Origin: Smithellaceae bacterium
GTDB taxonomy: Bacteria > Desulfobacterota > Syntrophia > Syntrophales > Smithellaceae
Assembly: GCA_030690945.1 (NCBI GenBank)
Contig: JAUYFM010000058.1
Location: 36,039 to 100,038, forward strand
Direction of reading: 5' to 3'
Length of the DNA stretch: 64,000 bases
The position numbers and the translations under genes were made by a program. Position 1 is the first letter of the stretch; the number at the start of each line of letters is the position of its first letter. The notes beneath the pieces are model-generated. The model worked only from the letters and a program-made list of their open reading frames with translations, searched no databases and was not told the origin of the DNA. This document shows, piece by piece, positions 9,953-18,204 of this stretch.

Positions 9953-10141
9953 GTCGGTAATATTGTGGCGTATTTTAAATATCAATCGACGAAGCATATT
10001 AATGTTATGCGTAATGGCGGATTTCAAAAATTATGGCAACGCAATTATTACGAACGCGTAATACGCAATGAAAAAGGATTGTTTGAAACGCGGCAATATA
10101 TTATAAACAATCCCATGAATTGGGAATTGGATGAAAATTAT
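9953..10141 (+). pseudogene. C-terminal relic of a REP-associated tyrosine transposase (RAYT)
   Basis: An open frame here encodes about 60 residues that match the C-terminus of IS200-like RAYT (Y1_Tnp) transposases: VGNIVAYFKYQSTKHIN, then LWQRNYYERVIRNEKG and TRQYIINNPMNWELDENY. The N-terminal catalytic HUH part is absent; it is replaced directly by the end of REP composite A at 9952, and the frame runs into composite B at 10142. It is therefore an inactive remnant embedded in the repeats its full-length relatives mobilise. Confidence 0.82.
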
Positions 10142-10242
10142 CGTAGGGGCGGGGTCTTCCCGCCCTGATATTGAATAAAGGGCGCAAAAGAGATGGGCGC
10201 GAAGACCGCGAAAAGATTGGGCGCGAAGACCGCGCCCCTACG
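10142..10242. repeat. REP-type composite element B
   Basis: Second copy of the element at 9772, about 100 bp: it starts CGTAGGGGCGGGGTC and ends CGCGCCCCTACG, has one copy of the GGGGTC..CCCGCCCTGAT module and two GGGCGCGAAGACCGCG modules. It abuts the Shine-Dalgarno (AAGGGG) of the secreted-protein gene starting at 10256, so the insertion lies in that gene's promoter or leader region. Confidence 0.8.
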
Positions 10243-10255
10243 GAAGGGGATCAGG

Positions 10256-10618
10256 ATGAAAAAAATATCTATAATTTTACTTACGGCGGTTTTATTGTTT
10301 TCTTTTATGCCTTCAGTGCAGGCGCAGGAATACGGAAAGATTCGCGCGCTCCAGCAAAGGGCGGCTTATGTGACCAAGCAAAAGAATGATTTTGTCGTCC
10401 GGGTGCTAACGTCCTACAAAATCCGTCACGAGATCAATGAGCAGGGCGCTGTGGTCCGTATCAACATGGATAACAAATGGATGGACATAACGGCTATTGA
10501 AATTGTTCCTGTGCTCAAAGAATCCGCTGACAAAAGCCGAGAGGTCACCGCGCATGAATTGTTTTTCTTTACGGCTGATGGGATTCTGGATGTTATTTCG
10601 GCCCTGACCATCCGGTAA
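10256..10618 (+). CDS. Small secreted protein of unknown function
   Basis: Not recognised. 120 aa with a clear Sec signal peptide: MKKIS, a hydrophobic core, and a likely cleavage after VQA (residue about 24). The mature part is a small mixed alpha/beta domain with charged residues and no cysteines. ATG 10256 is chosen because it follows AAGGGG at a normal distance and begins the signal peptide; upstream in-frame codons belong to the REP repeat. The convergent gene at 10619-10945 ends immediately after its stop, leaving no room for a terminator between them. Confidence 0.6.
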   Translation: MKKISIILLTAVLLFSFMPSVQAQEYGKIRALQQRAAYVTKQKNDFVVRVLTSYKIRHEINEQGAVVRINMDNKWMDITAIEIVPVLKESADKSREVTAHELFFFTADGILDVISALTIR

Positions 10619-10945
10619 TCAGGCCTGGCCAACCTTGCTTTTCATGTCGGCCAGTTTGGCTTTATCCAGATAGTATTTGCCGTCGCCGGTTTTGATGACC
10701 AGTCCGTCGGCGATCAGGACGCCCAGCGCCTTAGGACGCAGATTGCTTGTCCCTATGCGAAAGAAATTCTTCCGTTTGTCCTGAAGTTTAATCGCCTTGC
10801 CAGCACTGAAAGCCCTGGCTTCTTCCATTTCGGCGATAATTTTAAAGCACACCCGCCGCAGACCCAGGCCGGTCAAATACATGGCCGCCAGGACAAAAAC
10901 GATAAAGGCGGCAATCAGTAAAATAATTTGTAAATAAATAGGCAT
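10619..10945 (-). CDS. Membrane-anchored small protein with winged-helix-like tail
   Basis: Unrecognised, 108 aa. One N-terminal transmembrane helix (residues about 5-27, IILLIAAFIVFVLAAMYLTG) is followed by a basic cytoplasmic region in which LRPKALGVLIADGLVIKTGDGKYYLD resembles the recognition helix and wing of a small helix-turn-helix fold. AAGGA lies about 10 bases before the ATG. Function unknown; a membrane-tethered nucleic-acid-binding or scaffold role is speculation. Confidence 0.55.
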   Translation of the reverse strand: MPIYLQIILLIAAFIVFVLAAMYLTGLGLRRVCFKIIAEMEEARAFSAGKAIKLQDKRKNFFRIGTSNLRPKALGVLIADGLVIKTGDGKYYLDKAKLADMKSKVGQA

Positions 10946-11012
10946 ATTATTGAGTATTCCTTACTGTTTTTTCCACGATCGCGATTTCTTCCGGGGTCGG
11001 TTTGGTTAGACT

Positions 11013-11471
11013 TCAACCCGAACACTTGCCCGACATTATTTCAATTCTTACACCCATCACGCAAACTTTGTCCAGCGCATCGTCCGCATAGGTAAATAAA
11101 TCCCGTCCTGTGTACTTTTTCATCAGGATATTGAGCGCCTTCTTTTTCTCGTCAGCTCCTTCGATAAAATAAGCCTCGCCAAATCCGATGACACTTTTGT
11201 ACTTCATGCCCCACGAACACGCCGTGTCAGCCGCCCTCAAATCGCCGGGAATATCCACTTCAAAGCAGACCGAAGGATTTTTCCGCAGCATGTCGATTTT
11301 TTTACCTGATTTTGCACAGTGGAAATAAAGATGGTGATTGCTCACGGCAAAATTGACCGGAACAATATAAGGACTGTCGCCTGCGGCCATTGCTATCCGG
11401 CCGACCTGCGCGGCTTGCAAAATAGCGTCAATTTCTTTGGGGTCTTTTATTTCTTTATCCGAACGGCGCAT
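11013..11471 (-). CDS. Pyridoxamine 5'-phosphate oxidase-fold flavoprotein (NimA-like)
   Basis: 152 aa split-barrel flavin-binding protein. The N-terminus MRRSDKEIKD, then ILQAAQVGRIAMA, SPYIVPVNFAV and the block NHHLYFHCAKSGKKIDMLRKNPSVCFEVD are typical of the NimA/PPOX-related group, which bind FMN or F420 and reduce small nitro compounds or unknown substrates. The C-terminus MSGKCSG is also a group feature. It stands alone, divergent from murI. The native substrate cannot be inferred. Confidence 0.82.
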   Translation of the reverse strand: MRRSDKEIKDPKEIDAILQAAQVGRIAMAAGDSPYIVPVNFAVSNHHLYFHCAKSGKKIDMLRKNPSVCFEVDIPGDLRAADTACSWGMKYKSVIGFGEAYFIEGADEKKKALNILMKKYTGRDLFTYADDALDKVCVMGVRIEIMSGKCSG

Positions 11472-11572
11472 TGTACTGCCTCCCTTCCCTTTTCAAGCGG
11501 GCAAAAATAATCAGTCCCGAAGAACTCTTGGCATGTTTCAGAAAGTTATGATAAAAAACAGCACTTTTTCTG

Positions 11573-11633
11573 ATCGACTTTTGAAGGCTGCTTCCCTGTG
11601 GTGTTTTTATCCGAACAACGGAAAAAAGTCGAT
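11573..11633. other. Inverted repeat upstream of murI
   Basis: ATCGACTTTT at 11573-11582 is the exact reverse complement of AAAAGTCGAT at 11624-11633, with 41 bases between, ending 17 bases before the murI start region. It may be an operator or an RNA stem; there is no T run after it. Confidence 0.35.
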
Positions 11634-11650
11634 GACTTTATGATGCGGAT

Positions 11651-12472
11651 ATGAGAGAAAAAAGCATGGACATCAAAAAAAATCGGGCTATCGGCGTTTT
11701 CGATTCCGGCATTGGCGGGCTGACGGTTGTGCGCGCGCTCATGGAACGCCTGCCTTTTGAAAACATCATTTATTTCGGCGATACCGCGCGGGTACCTTAC
11801 GGCATTAAATCGGTGGAAATGATCAATCGTTACGCGATGCAGATCACGGAGTTTTTGCTGAAGAAGGATGTCAAGCTCCTGATTGTCGCCTGCAACACGA
11901 TGGCGGCAGTGGCCTATCAGGCCATCCGGGACTTATCCCCCGTGCCTGTGCTGGAGGTGATTGAAGCCAGCGCAAAAATCGCCGTTGCCGAAACGCGCAG
12001 CAAGGCCATCGGCGTGATCGGCACACCCGCCACGATTAACTCGAATGCTTACTCCCGGGCCATTCACCTCTTGGATCGCGACGCAAAGGTGTTTTCGCAG
12101 GCCTGTCCCTTGTTTGTTCCGCTGGTGGAAGAGGGCTGGTTTGATCATGCAGCCACAAGGCTTGTCGCCGAGGAATATTTAAAGCCGGTGATGGCCGAAC
12201 ACATCGATACGCTGGTGCTGGGCTGCACGCATTATCCGCTTTTAAAACCGCTCTTTCAGGATATCGTAGGAAAGCAGGTCCGGCTGATCGATTCGGCGGA
12301 AGCGATGGCGGAAATTGCCGCCGACTTGATTAATCGGGAAAATCTGAGCAACGAAAACCGTCTGTCGCCGGATTACCTTTTTTGCGTAAGCGACGTGCCG
12401 TATCGTTTTCAGACCATTGGCGAGCGTTTCCTGGGACGGACGCTCCCGCGCGTCGAAATGGTCAGGCTTTAG
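11651..12472 (+). CDS. murI: Glutamate racemase
   Basis: Interconverts L- and D-glutamate for peptidoglycan precursors in the cytoplasm. 273 aa, usual length. Motifs: GVFDSGIGGLTV at the N-terminus (catalytic Asp/Ser), VACNTMAA with the first catalytic Cys (near residue 80) and LGCTHYPLL with the second (near residue 191). ATG 11651 or the in-frame ATG 11666 could start it; the conserved fold begins after both. thyX-like starts 3 bases after its stop. Confidence 0.95.
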   Translation: MREKSMDIKKNRAIGVFDSGIGGLTVVRALMERLPFENIIYFGDTARVPYGIKSVEMINRYAMQITEFLLKKDVKLLIVACNTMAAVAYQAIRDLSPVPVLEVIEASAKIAVAETRSKAIGVIGTPATINSNAYSRAIHLLDRDAKVFSQACPLFVPLVEEGWFDHAATRLVAEEYLKPVMAEHIDTLVLGCTHYPLLKPLFQDIVGKQVRLIDSAEAMAEIAADLINRENLSNENRLSPDYLFCVSDVPYRFQTIGERFLGRTLPRVEMVRL

Positions 12473-12475
12473 CTT

Positions 12476-13933
12476 ATGAATATTCTACTTGCCGGTTACA
12501 ATATTGATTATGACCTGATTCGCGAACTTCAGGAAAAAAGTGGGCTTAAACAGGATATCACGCCGGAAACCATCTCCGCCGCCTACGCGCGCATCAGCCG
12601 CAGTCCCAAATCCGTTGATGAACTGCGCGCAGACGCCGTGGCCTATGTGGACAAAGCCCGCAAGTCCAACCGCAACATCGTTTTTGAAATGGGCCATAGC
12701 TCGGTGGCCGAGCATGCCGTTTTCAATATCGACATCATCGGTGTTTCCCGCCTGCTGGTGGAGGAAATTGAAAAGTTTCGCCTTTGCTCCTATACGGAAA
12801 AATCGCAACGCTATGTCCTGTTTGACAAAGACTTTGTTGTGCCCGATGAAATAGCCGAGGCGGGTCTGAAGAATTTGTTTGTCGAAACGGTTCAGATGCA
12901 AAATCATTTTTACCATCAGCTCTATGACGAACTCCGACCGTATGTCTTTGAACAAAACAAAGAACTGGCCGAAAATCCAGCCAATAAGTCAATGCTGGAA
13001 GGCTGGGCCAAGGAAGACGCGCGATACGCCATATCGCTTGCCACGGAAACGCAGCTGGGCATGACAATCAACGCTCGCAATCTGGAGCTGATGCTGAGAA
13101 GGCTTTCGGCGCTGCCGCTTGCCGAGGCGCGTCTCTTCAGTGAAAAGCTCTATGCCGCAACCAAAGACATAGCACCGTCGCTCATCCGTTATACCCAGGC
13201 TACGGAATATGACCGCCTGACCCGCCAGAACCTGCGCGAGTTTTGCGAAGGGTACACCGGAAAAAAGGAAAGCCGGTCATCGGAAGCCGTTCGTCTGGTT
13301 TGGGCCACGCCGGACGCGGATATTAAAGCCGCCGCCGCGCTGCTTTTCTCGTCATCCGGCTTGGGCTACGACCATTGTCTGAGAGAGGCCAAACGGATGA
13401 GTCTTCGCGAGGCAAAAGCCCTGTTCAAAACCGCCTTTGCCCATATTCAGGCTTATGATACCGTGCTGCGCGAACTCGAAAATATCGACCTGCAGTTTGA
13501 GCTGATCATGAGCGCCAGCTGCTTTGCGCAGCTCAAACGCCACCGCATGGCCACCATCGTTAGCCAGGACTACGATCCGGCCCTGGGCGTCACCGTTCCC
13601 CCGGCCGTGCGCGCGATCGGCCGGCAAAAAGAATTTATGATGATGATCAAAAAAACCAACAGTGTTCATGAACTCATCAAACAAAGGAATCCCGGGGCCG
13701 CCGCCTATGTGCTGACCAACGCGCACCGCAAGAGAGTGTTCATGAAATTAAATGCCCGGGAGCTCTATCATTTAGCTCGCCTGCGGGCGGATACCCATGC
13801 CCAGTGGGATATCCGCCATCTTTCCGAAAAGATGCTGAAGCAGGCGCGTAAAGTCATGCCGCAGACCTTAATGATGGCCTGCGGGAAAGATGGTTTTGCC
13901 TCGCAGCAAAAAAAAATATTCCCCGGAATGTAA
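12476..13933 (+). CDS. Tandem-domain FAD-dependent thymidylate synthase-like protein
   Basis: 485 aa, about twice the length of a ThyX subunit, with two ThyX-like halves. Half 1 (about 50-240): GHSSVAEHAVFNIDIIGVSR and FRLCSYTEKSQRYV, i.e. the SQRY part is kept but the RHR of the ThyX signature is changed to KFR. Half 2 (about 290-485): KRHRMATIVSQDY has RHR but no SxRY, and RELYHLARLRADTHAQWDIR is the C-terminal ThyX helix. The two halves could complement one another in one active site or the protein may have another role. Known double-length ThyX-like proteins occur in deltaproteobacteria. Confidence 0.8.
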   Translation: MNILLAGYNIDYDLIRELQEKSGLKQDITPETISAAYARISRSPKSVDELRADAVAYVDKARKSNRNIVFEMGHSSVAEHAVFNIDIIGVSRLLVEEIEKFRLCSYTEKSQRYVLFDKDFVVPDEIAEAGLKNLFVETVQMQNHFYHQLYDELRPYVFEQNKELAENPANKSMLEGWAKEDARYAISLATETQLGMTINARNLELMLRRLSALPLAEARLFSEKLYAATKDIAPSLIRYTQATEYDRLTRQNLREFCEGYTGKKESRSSEAVRLVWATPDADIKAAAALLFSSSGLGYDHCLREAKRMSLREAKALFKTAFAHIQAYDTVLRELENIDLQFELIMSASCFAQLKRHRMATIVSQDYDPALGVTVPPAVRAIGRQKEFMMMIKKTNSVHELIKQRNPGAAAYVLTNAHRKRVFMKLNARELYHLARLRADTHAQWDIRHLSEKMLKQARKVMPQTLMMACGKDGFASQQKKIFPGM

Positions 13934-13957
13934 TCATTTTACTTTCAATGTGACCGC

Positions 13958-14476
13958 ATGACAAATAAAAGAAAGCTTCCCATCGTGCTTCTGGCCACCA
14001 CCCTCATCTCATTTACAACGCCCTTCATGGGTTCCGCCGTCAACATCGCTTTGCCGATGATCGCCCGTGATTTTTCCATGACCGCCCTGTCCCTGAGCTG
14101 GGTGGCATCCGCCTTTCTTCTGGCCGCATCTATCACGCTGGTGCCGCTGGGACGCCTGGCCGATATTTACGGACGAAAAATATTTTTTCGGGGGGGCTCG
14201 GTAATCTTTGCCCTGTCGTCGCTTCTGTGCATCTGGTCGCAGACGGAAAGTTTCTTTATCGCCATGCGCGTTGTTCAGGGCATCGGCGGCGCGATGATCT
14301 TCAGCACCGGTACAGTCATGCTGGTTTTCGCCTGGATTATCGGCGATCAAAGTCTTACAAATGAAAACAGCGCATTTTTGATTGTAAGCGCAAAACTCAT
14401 TTTTGGAATTCTAGCCATAACCTGTATGGCGGGCGTGTTTGCCTCGCTGGCGCGCGGGCGCGTGCATAAGCAATGA
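13958..14476 (+). pseudogene. MFS transporter with in-frame internal deletion
   Basis: 172 aa where DHA2-type MFS exporters have about 450-480. Residues 1-125 are the N-terminal four helices, with the loop motif GRLADIYGRKIFF and RVVQGIGGAMIFSTGT. The last 45 residues (SAKLIFGILAITCMAGVFAS then LARG) are the final helix of the same family. The middle, about 300 residues, is missing with the frame retained; the join lies near residues 125-135. A four- to five-helix product is unlikely to transport, so it is called a deletion pseudogene. Confidence 0.75.
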
Positions 14477-14534
14477 TAATAAGTGTTAATCACTGTCATA
14501 GCATTGAAAAGCTAAACCAGAGAGGGAAGATTAT

Positions 14535-15806
14535 ATGGAAAACGAAAAAACATTGACGGACTTAAAAAACAGAATCCATTGGCTGGAGGCGGAAGTCGAA
14601 AGGCTAAGTCAGCAAAACAAAACTCTGATGGAGCGTCAAGTCATTTACGATACTATTATGGAAAAGTCGCTGGTCGGCTACTATATCTTCTCAAGGGGGA
14701 AGTTCCGCATTGTTAATCCTGTAGTGGTATTTTATACGGGCTATCCTGCAGATGAAATCATCGGAAGCCGTGCGGATTTCATCGTGCATCCCGAGGATCA
14801 GGATGAAGTGAAAAAAAATGCCTCTGCCATGCGGCAAGGCTCACTATTCGTCCCCTATGAGTACAGAATCATTACGAAACAGAATGAAATCCGCTGGGTA
14901 CTGGAGGTTGTCTCGTCCATTACGTTTGACGGGGAACCGGCTGTCCTCGGAAGCGCCATGGACATTACCCAGCAAAAACTGACGGAAAAAAAACTGACGG
15001 AATCAGAAAACCTCTATCGCACAATCTTTGAAACGACAGGCACCGCAACCGTCATTATCGAAGGCGATAAGACATTGTCTCTGATCAACAGGGAATTTGC
15101 AAAACTGACCGGTTATCGCAAGGAGGACTGGGAGGGCAAAAGAACCTGGGTGGAGCTGGTCGCTGAAAGGGATCGGGAGCGTCTGGATGAGTATCAAAGG
15201 CTGGGACGCCTTGATCCCCGTGCAGTGCCCAGAACCTATAAATTTCATCTGGTGGACAGCCATGGCAAAATCAAGAATATGCTCAGCAGGAACAGTCTCA
15301 TCCCCGGTACGGATAAACATGTGTGCTCAGTCATGGATATTACGGCGCTTACGGAAAAGGAGACAGAATTGCTTGCCAAATCCCATAACCTGGAAGATCT
15401 GAACACGGCCCTGCGGGTGATGCTCAAACAGCGGGCGGAGGATCGGGAGGAGCTGGAGCAGACCCTCCTGGCCAATGTCAAGCAACTGGTGCTGCCCAAT
15501 CTGGAGAAGTTACGCAAAGGAGCGTCGGAGCAGAGCCGCCAGGTCTATCTTGATCTCATTGCGTCCAATCTGGAAGAGATGTTTTCTCCCTTCTCGCGGA
15601 AGCTCTCCGCTCGGTTCCGAAGCCTGACCACGACCGAAGTTCAGGTTGCGCATCTGATCAAAGATGGTAAAAACAGCAAAGAGATCGCTGACGTTATGAG
15701 TGTATCGAGCAGCGCCGTCGATGTTTACCGGTATCGCATCCGCAAAAAGCTCGGCATAAATAATCAGAAAGTCAACCTCAGGTCCTACCTTCTCAGCCTG
15801 TCTTAA
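14535..15806 (+). CDS. PAS-PAS-LuxR transcriptional regulator
   Basis: 423 aa cytoplasmic one-component regulator. A short coiled coil (1-35) is followed by PAS 1 (about 40-145, HPEDQDEV and YRIITKQNEIRWVLE), PAS 2 (about 155-280), a helical linker, and a LuxR-type helix-turn-helix at the C-terminus (364-423, LTTTEVQVAHLIKDGKNSKE). This architecture is common in syntrophic and sulfate-reducing deltaproteobacteria next to acyl-CoA metabolism genes. It ends in a terminator hairpin and precedes the liv operon, which it may regulate (inference from adjacency). Confidence 0.88.
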   Translation: MENEKTLTDLKNRIHWLEAEVERLSQQNKTLMERQVIYDTIMEKSLVGYYIFSRGKFRIVNPVVVFYTGYPADEIIGSRADFIVHPEDQDEVKKNASAMRQGSLFVPYEYRIITKQNEIRWVLEVVSSITFDGEPAVLGSAMDITQQKLTEKKLTESENLYRTIFETTGTATVIIEGDKTLSLINREFAKLTGYRKEDWEGKRTWVELVAERDRERLDEYQRLGRLDPRAVPRTYKFHLVDSHGKIKNMLSRNSLIPGTDKHVCSVMDITALTEKETELLAKSHNLEDLNTALRVMLKQRAEDREELEQTLLANVKQLVLPNLEKLRKGASEQSRQVYLDLIASNLEEMFSPFSRKLSARFRSLTTTEVQVAHLIKDGKNSKEIADVMSVSSSAVDVYRYRIRKKLGINNQKVNLRSYLLSLS

Positions 15807-15807
15807 A

Positions 15808-15836
15808 CGTTTCCATACTGTTTTTGTATGGAAACG
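15808..15836 (+). terminator. Hairpin terminator after PAS-LuxR gene
   Basis: CGTTTCCATAC (15808-15818), loop TGTTTTT, GTATGGAAACG (15826-15836): an 11-bp perfect stem beginning 2 bases after the stop codon, followed by a T-rich stretch (GCTTTGTTTATTT). Confidence 0.75.
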
Positions 15837-15853
15837 GCTTTGTTTATTTCATG

Positions 15854-15882
15854 TTGACTTCCAATCGCTGCTATAATAATAT
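15854..15882 (+). promoter_or_regulatory. Candidate sigma-70 promoter P1 of liv operon
   Basis: TTGACT at 15854-15859 and TAATAT at 15877-15882 with a 17-base spacer. Transcription from here would include the nested inverted repeats at 15902-16012. Confidence 0.5.
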
Positions 15883-15901
15883 GCCGTCAAGTTAGAGTTT
15901 G

Positions 15902-16012
15902 AGGTGATGCGCCACATTTGTGGCTCGCGATGAACAAAAATGGTTAGGGCTGAGATTATTTAAATTAAGATAGGGTCGCCACCAGATCTTAATAGTATAA
16001 ATCGAATCACCT
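15902..16012 (+). other. Candidate structured leader RNA or compound operator before liv operon
   Basis: Three nested inverted repeats fit a three-way-junction shape: closing stem AGGTGAT 15902-15908 with ATCACCT 16006-16012; hairpin GCCACA 15911-15916 with TGTGGC 15919-15924; hairpin ATTAAGAT 15964-15971 with ATCTTAAT 15986-15993. The interval is free of ORFs. It could be a regulatory RNA transcribed from P1 or protein-binding palindromes upstream of P2. No known riboswitch motif was recognised. This is the main content of the 318-base gap between the regulator and livM. Confidence 0.4.
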
Positions 16013-16041
16013 TGACACATCGGATACACCTCTATTATAAT
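16012..16041 (+). promoter_or_regulatory. Candidate sigma-70 promoter P2 of liv operon
   Basis: TTGACA at 16012-16017 and TATAAT at 16036-16041, both consensus, separated by 18 bases. The -35 box overlaps the right arm of the closing inverted repeat (16006-16012), so occupancy or folding of that repeat could control this promoter. Confidence 0.65.
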
Positions 16042-16125
16042 ATTTAATATTGCATAACGTAAACGGAAGCTGAACCAGATGTAATCAACCCTTCTATTAA
16101 GTTGACCTTAGGGGTGCGTGATCTT

Positions 16126-17196
16126 ATGGATATGAAGCGTGCGTATTACGAGGATATTGAGCTTTTCAAAAGCGGTACGATTGTTTTCTGGACGATTGTT
16201 TTTCTCGCCGTGCTAGTCACATTTCCTCTGTACATGTCAAATTACTATTTGTATTTATTCAGCCTGATGATGGTGTATGTGATAGTGTCGGTAGGGCTCA
16301 ATATTCTCGTTGGTTCCACAGGGCAGATCTCGCTGGGACACGCGGGATTTTTTGCGATAGGCGCCTATGGGACCGTGATGCTGATGACCTCCCTGAATCT
16401 GCCTTTTTTCGTTGCCATTATCGCCGCGGCCTTTATCGCGGCTTTTTTTGGTTTTGTATTAGGCTTGCCGGCGTTGAGGCTGGAGGGACCATATCTTACC
16501 ATTGCCACTCTTGCTTTCGGTCTGGCCATCATGCATATCATCGGACACACGGAGATCTTCGGCGGCCGGCAGGGTTTGGTTGCCCCCGCTTTTGATATCG
16601 GGGTGCCTCAACTGGGATGGAGCTATATTCTGGGCTCCATGATCAGTAAGTATTATCTGGTTTTGATTTTCACCATCGTCATGGTTCTGATAGCCATCAA
16701 TATTTTGAAGACAAAGGCCGGCAGAGCTTTTGTCGCCATCCGGGACAGTGACATTGCCGCCGAGGTGATCGGCATCAACCTGACGATGTATAAGACCCTG
16801 GCTTTTGCCACGAGCGCTTTTTTTGCCGGGATCGGCGGCGGGCTTTTCGCCTTTGTGCTCGGGTTTTTCGACCCCTTCACGTTTAACCTGATCCTTTCGG
16901 TTATCTTTATCGTCATGATTGTCGTAGGCGGGCTCGGTTCGGTTATGGGATCCATATCGGGAGCGATACTGATCACCTATCTGATGTATGATCTTTTCAA
17001 GAATATCGGTGAAGTCCCTATTGTGGGGGCATTGCTGGTTGCCTTTTCAAAGCAGTTTATGACGATTACGGGCATGGACAATTTCAATTATATCGCCGTG
17101 GGCCTTGTCATGATAGGAATCATGTTGTTTGAGCCCCTGGGGCTGTTCGGGGGATGGATACGGATCAAGAAATACTGGAAGACATGGCCTTTCTAA
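16126..17196 (+). CDS. livM: Branched-chain amino acid-type ABC transporter permease LivM
   Basis: Inner-membrane permease, about 356 aa, with some nine hydrophobic segments and the family motif GQISLGHAGFFAIGAYG near residue 70, plus the EAA-like cytoplasmic loop (RAFVAIRDSDIAAEVIGIN). Start is uncertain: ATG 16126 after AGGGG at 16110-16114 is preferred; a TTG at 16102 and GTG at 16114 are in frame. First of the livM-livH-(unknown)-livK-livG-livF set. In syntrophs HAAT-type transporters often import aromatic or aliphatic acids, so the substrate need not be an amino acid. Confidence 0.9.
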   Translation: MDMKRAYYEDIELFKSGTIVFWTIVFLAVLVTFPLYMSNYYLYLFSLMMVYVIVSVGLNILVGSTGQISLGHAGFFAIGAYGTVMLMTSLNLPFFVAIIAAAFIAAFFGFVLGLPALRLEGPYLTIATLAFGLAIMHIIGHTEIFGGRQGLVAPAFDIGVPQLGWSYILGSMISKYYLVLIFTIVMVLIAINILKTKAGRAFVAIRDSDIAAEVIGINLTMYKTLAFATSAFFAGIGGGLFAFVLGFFDPFTFNLILSVIFIVMIVVGGLGSVMGSISGAILITYLMYDLFKNIGEVPIVGALLVAFSKQFMTITGMDNFNYIAVGLVMIGIMLFEPLGLFGGWIRIKKYWKTWPF

Positions 17197-17325
17197 AGAT
17201 CGGCGTAAACGGGCCGGAGATGATGAATTAAAAGCACGTTCCTTATATTTACGTTGGACTTCTGATCTGCAATGTCCGCGGAAATCGGAAAAGGAAAGTA
17301 GCAGCAAATAAGAGGGGAGATAGAT

Positions 17326-18201
17326 ATGCCGGTTGGACAGTTGTTAATCGATGGGTTAGCTATGGGTGCCTGTTACGGTCTTTTCGGGCTGGCGGTCGTT
17401 ATTATCTACAAGACGTCGGACGTGATTAATTTTGCGGCGGGTGAGATGGCGATGTTTTCGACATTTGTCGCCTTTCATGTATTGAGTATTTTCGGTTATC
17501 CCTTCTGGATCGCCTTTATCGTTGCACTGGCCTTTGCGGCCCTTCTGGGTGTGCTGGTTGATTATTTTTTCTTGCGGCCCGCGAAGAATCCCACACTTCT
17601 TGGCCTCATCGTGATCACGATCGGCGCGCAGATGCTGCTTGCCGGTCTGGCCAGCTGGAAATGGGGCGCGGAACAAAAACAATTTTCCATCCCCGTTTCA
17701 TATTCGATCACCTATGAGCCTATTAAGGGATTCATCATCAGTCAATGGGCTCTAGCCGTTTTCATTACGGCTATTGTGATCGTGACTTTCATGTTTTTCT
17801 TCTTCAAGTACACAAAGATGGGAACCGCCATGCGGGCGACGCAGCAAAACAAACATGCCGCGAAAATTATGGGGATCAAGACCGATCGTGTCTTTGCCTT
17901 TGCCTGGGGGTTCAGCTCGGTCATCGGCGCGATAACGGCCCTGCTCTTATCCGCCAAGACCATTCTTGATCCCGGCTTTATGATGGAGCCTTTTCTCCGC
18001 GCCTTTGCCGCCGCCGTGCTGGGCGGCCTCATGAGCATACCCGGCGTGCTGCTCGGGGGCTTAATCATGGGTCTTATTGAAAACTTCTTTGGTTATGTCT
18101 GGCCGGCATGGAAGCCGATCACGGCCTTTGTGGTAATCGTTCTGGTTTTATGTGTTCGCCCCAGCGGTCTGTTTGCGAAGCACTATGTTAAAAAGGTTTG
18201 A
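17326..18201 (+). CDS. livH: Branched-chain amino acid-type ABC transporter permease LivH
   Basis: Second inner-membrane permease, 291 aa, with about eight transmembrane segments. Family signatures: LIDGLAMGACYGLFGLAVV at the N-terminus, NFAAGEMAMFSTFVA, and the loop MRATQQNKHAAKIMGIK that contacts the ATPase. Shine-Dalgarno GGGGAG lies at 17313-17318. The small secreted protein gene begins 3 bases after its stop. Confidence 0.93.
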   Translation: MPVGQLLIDGLAMGACYGLFGLAVVIIYKTSDVINFAAGEMAMFSTFVAFHVLSIFGYPFWIAFIVALAFAALLGVLVDYFFLRPAKNPTLLGLIVITIGAQMLLAGLASWKWGAEQKQFSIPVSYSITYEPIKGFIISQWALAVFITAIVIVTFMFFFFKYTKMGTAMRATQQNKHAAKIMGIKTDRVFAFAWGFSSVIGAITALLLSAKTILDPGFMMEPFLRAFAAAVLGGLMSIPGVLLGGLIMGLIENFFGYVWPAWKPITAFVVIVLVLCVRPSGLFAKHYVKKV

Positions 18202-18204
18202 TCC

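Noticed and set aside
10948..11008. Minus-strand reading KPTPEEIAIVEKTVRN before a stop, like the end of an adenine-specific methylase
   Set aside because: Only about 20 codons between stops, no upstream domain; too short to support a gene relic.
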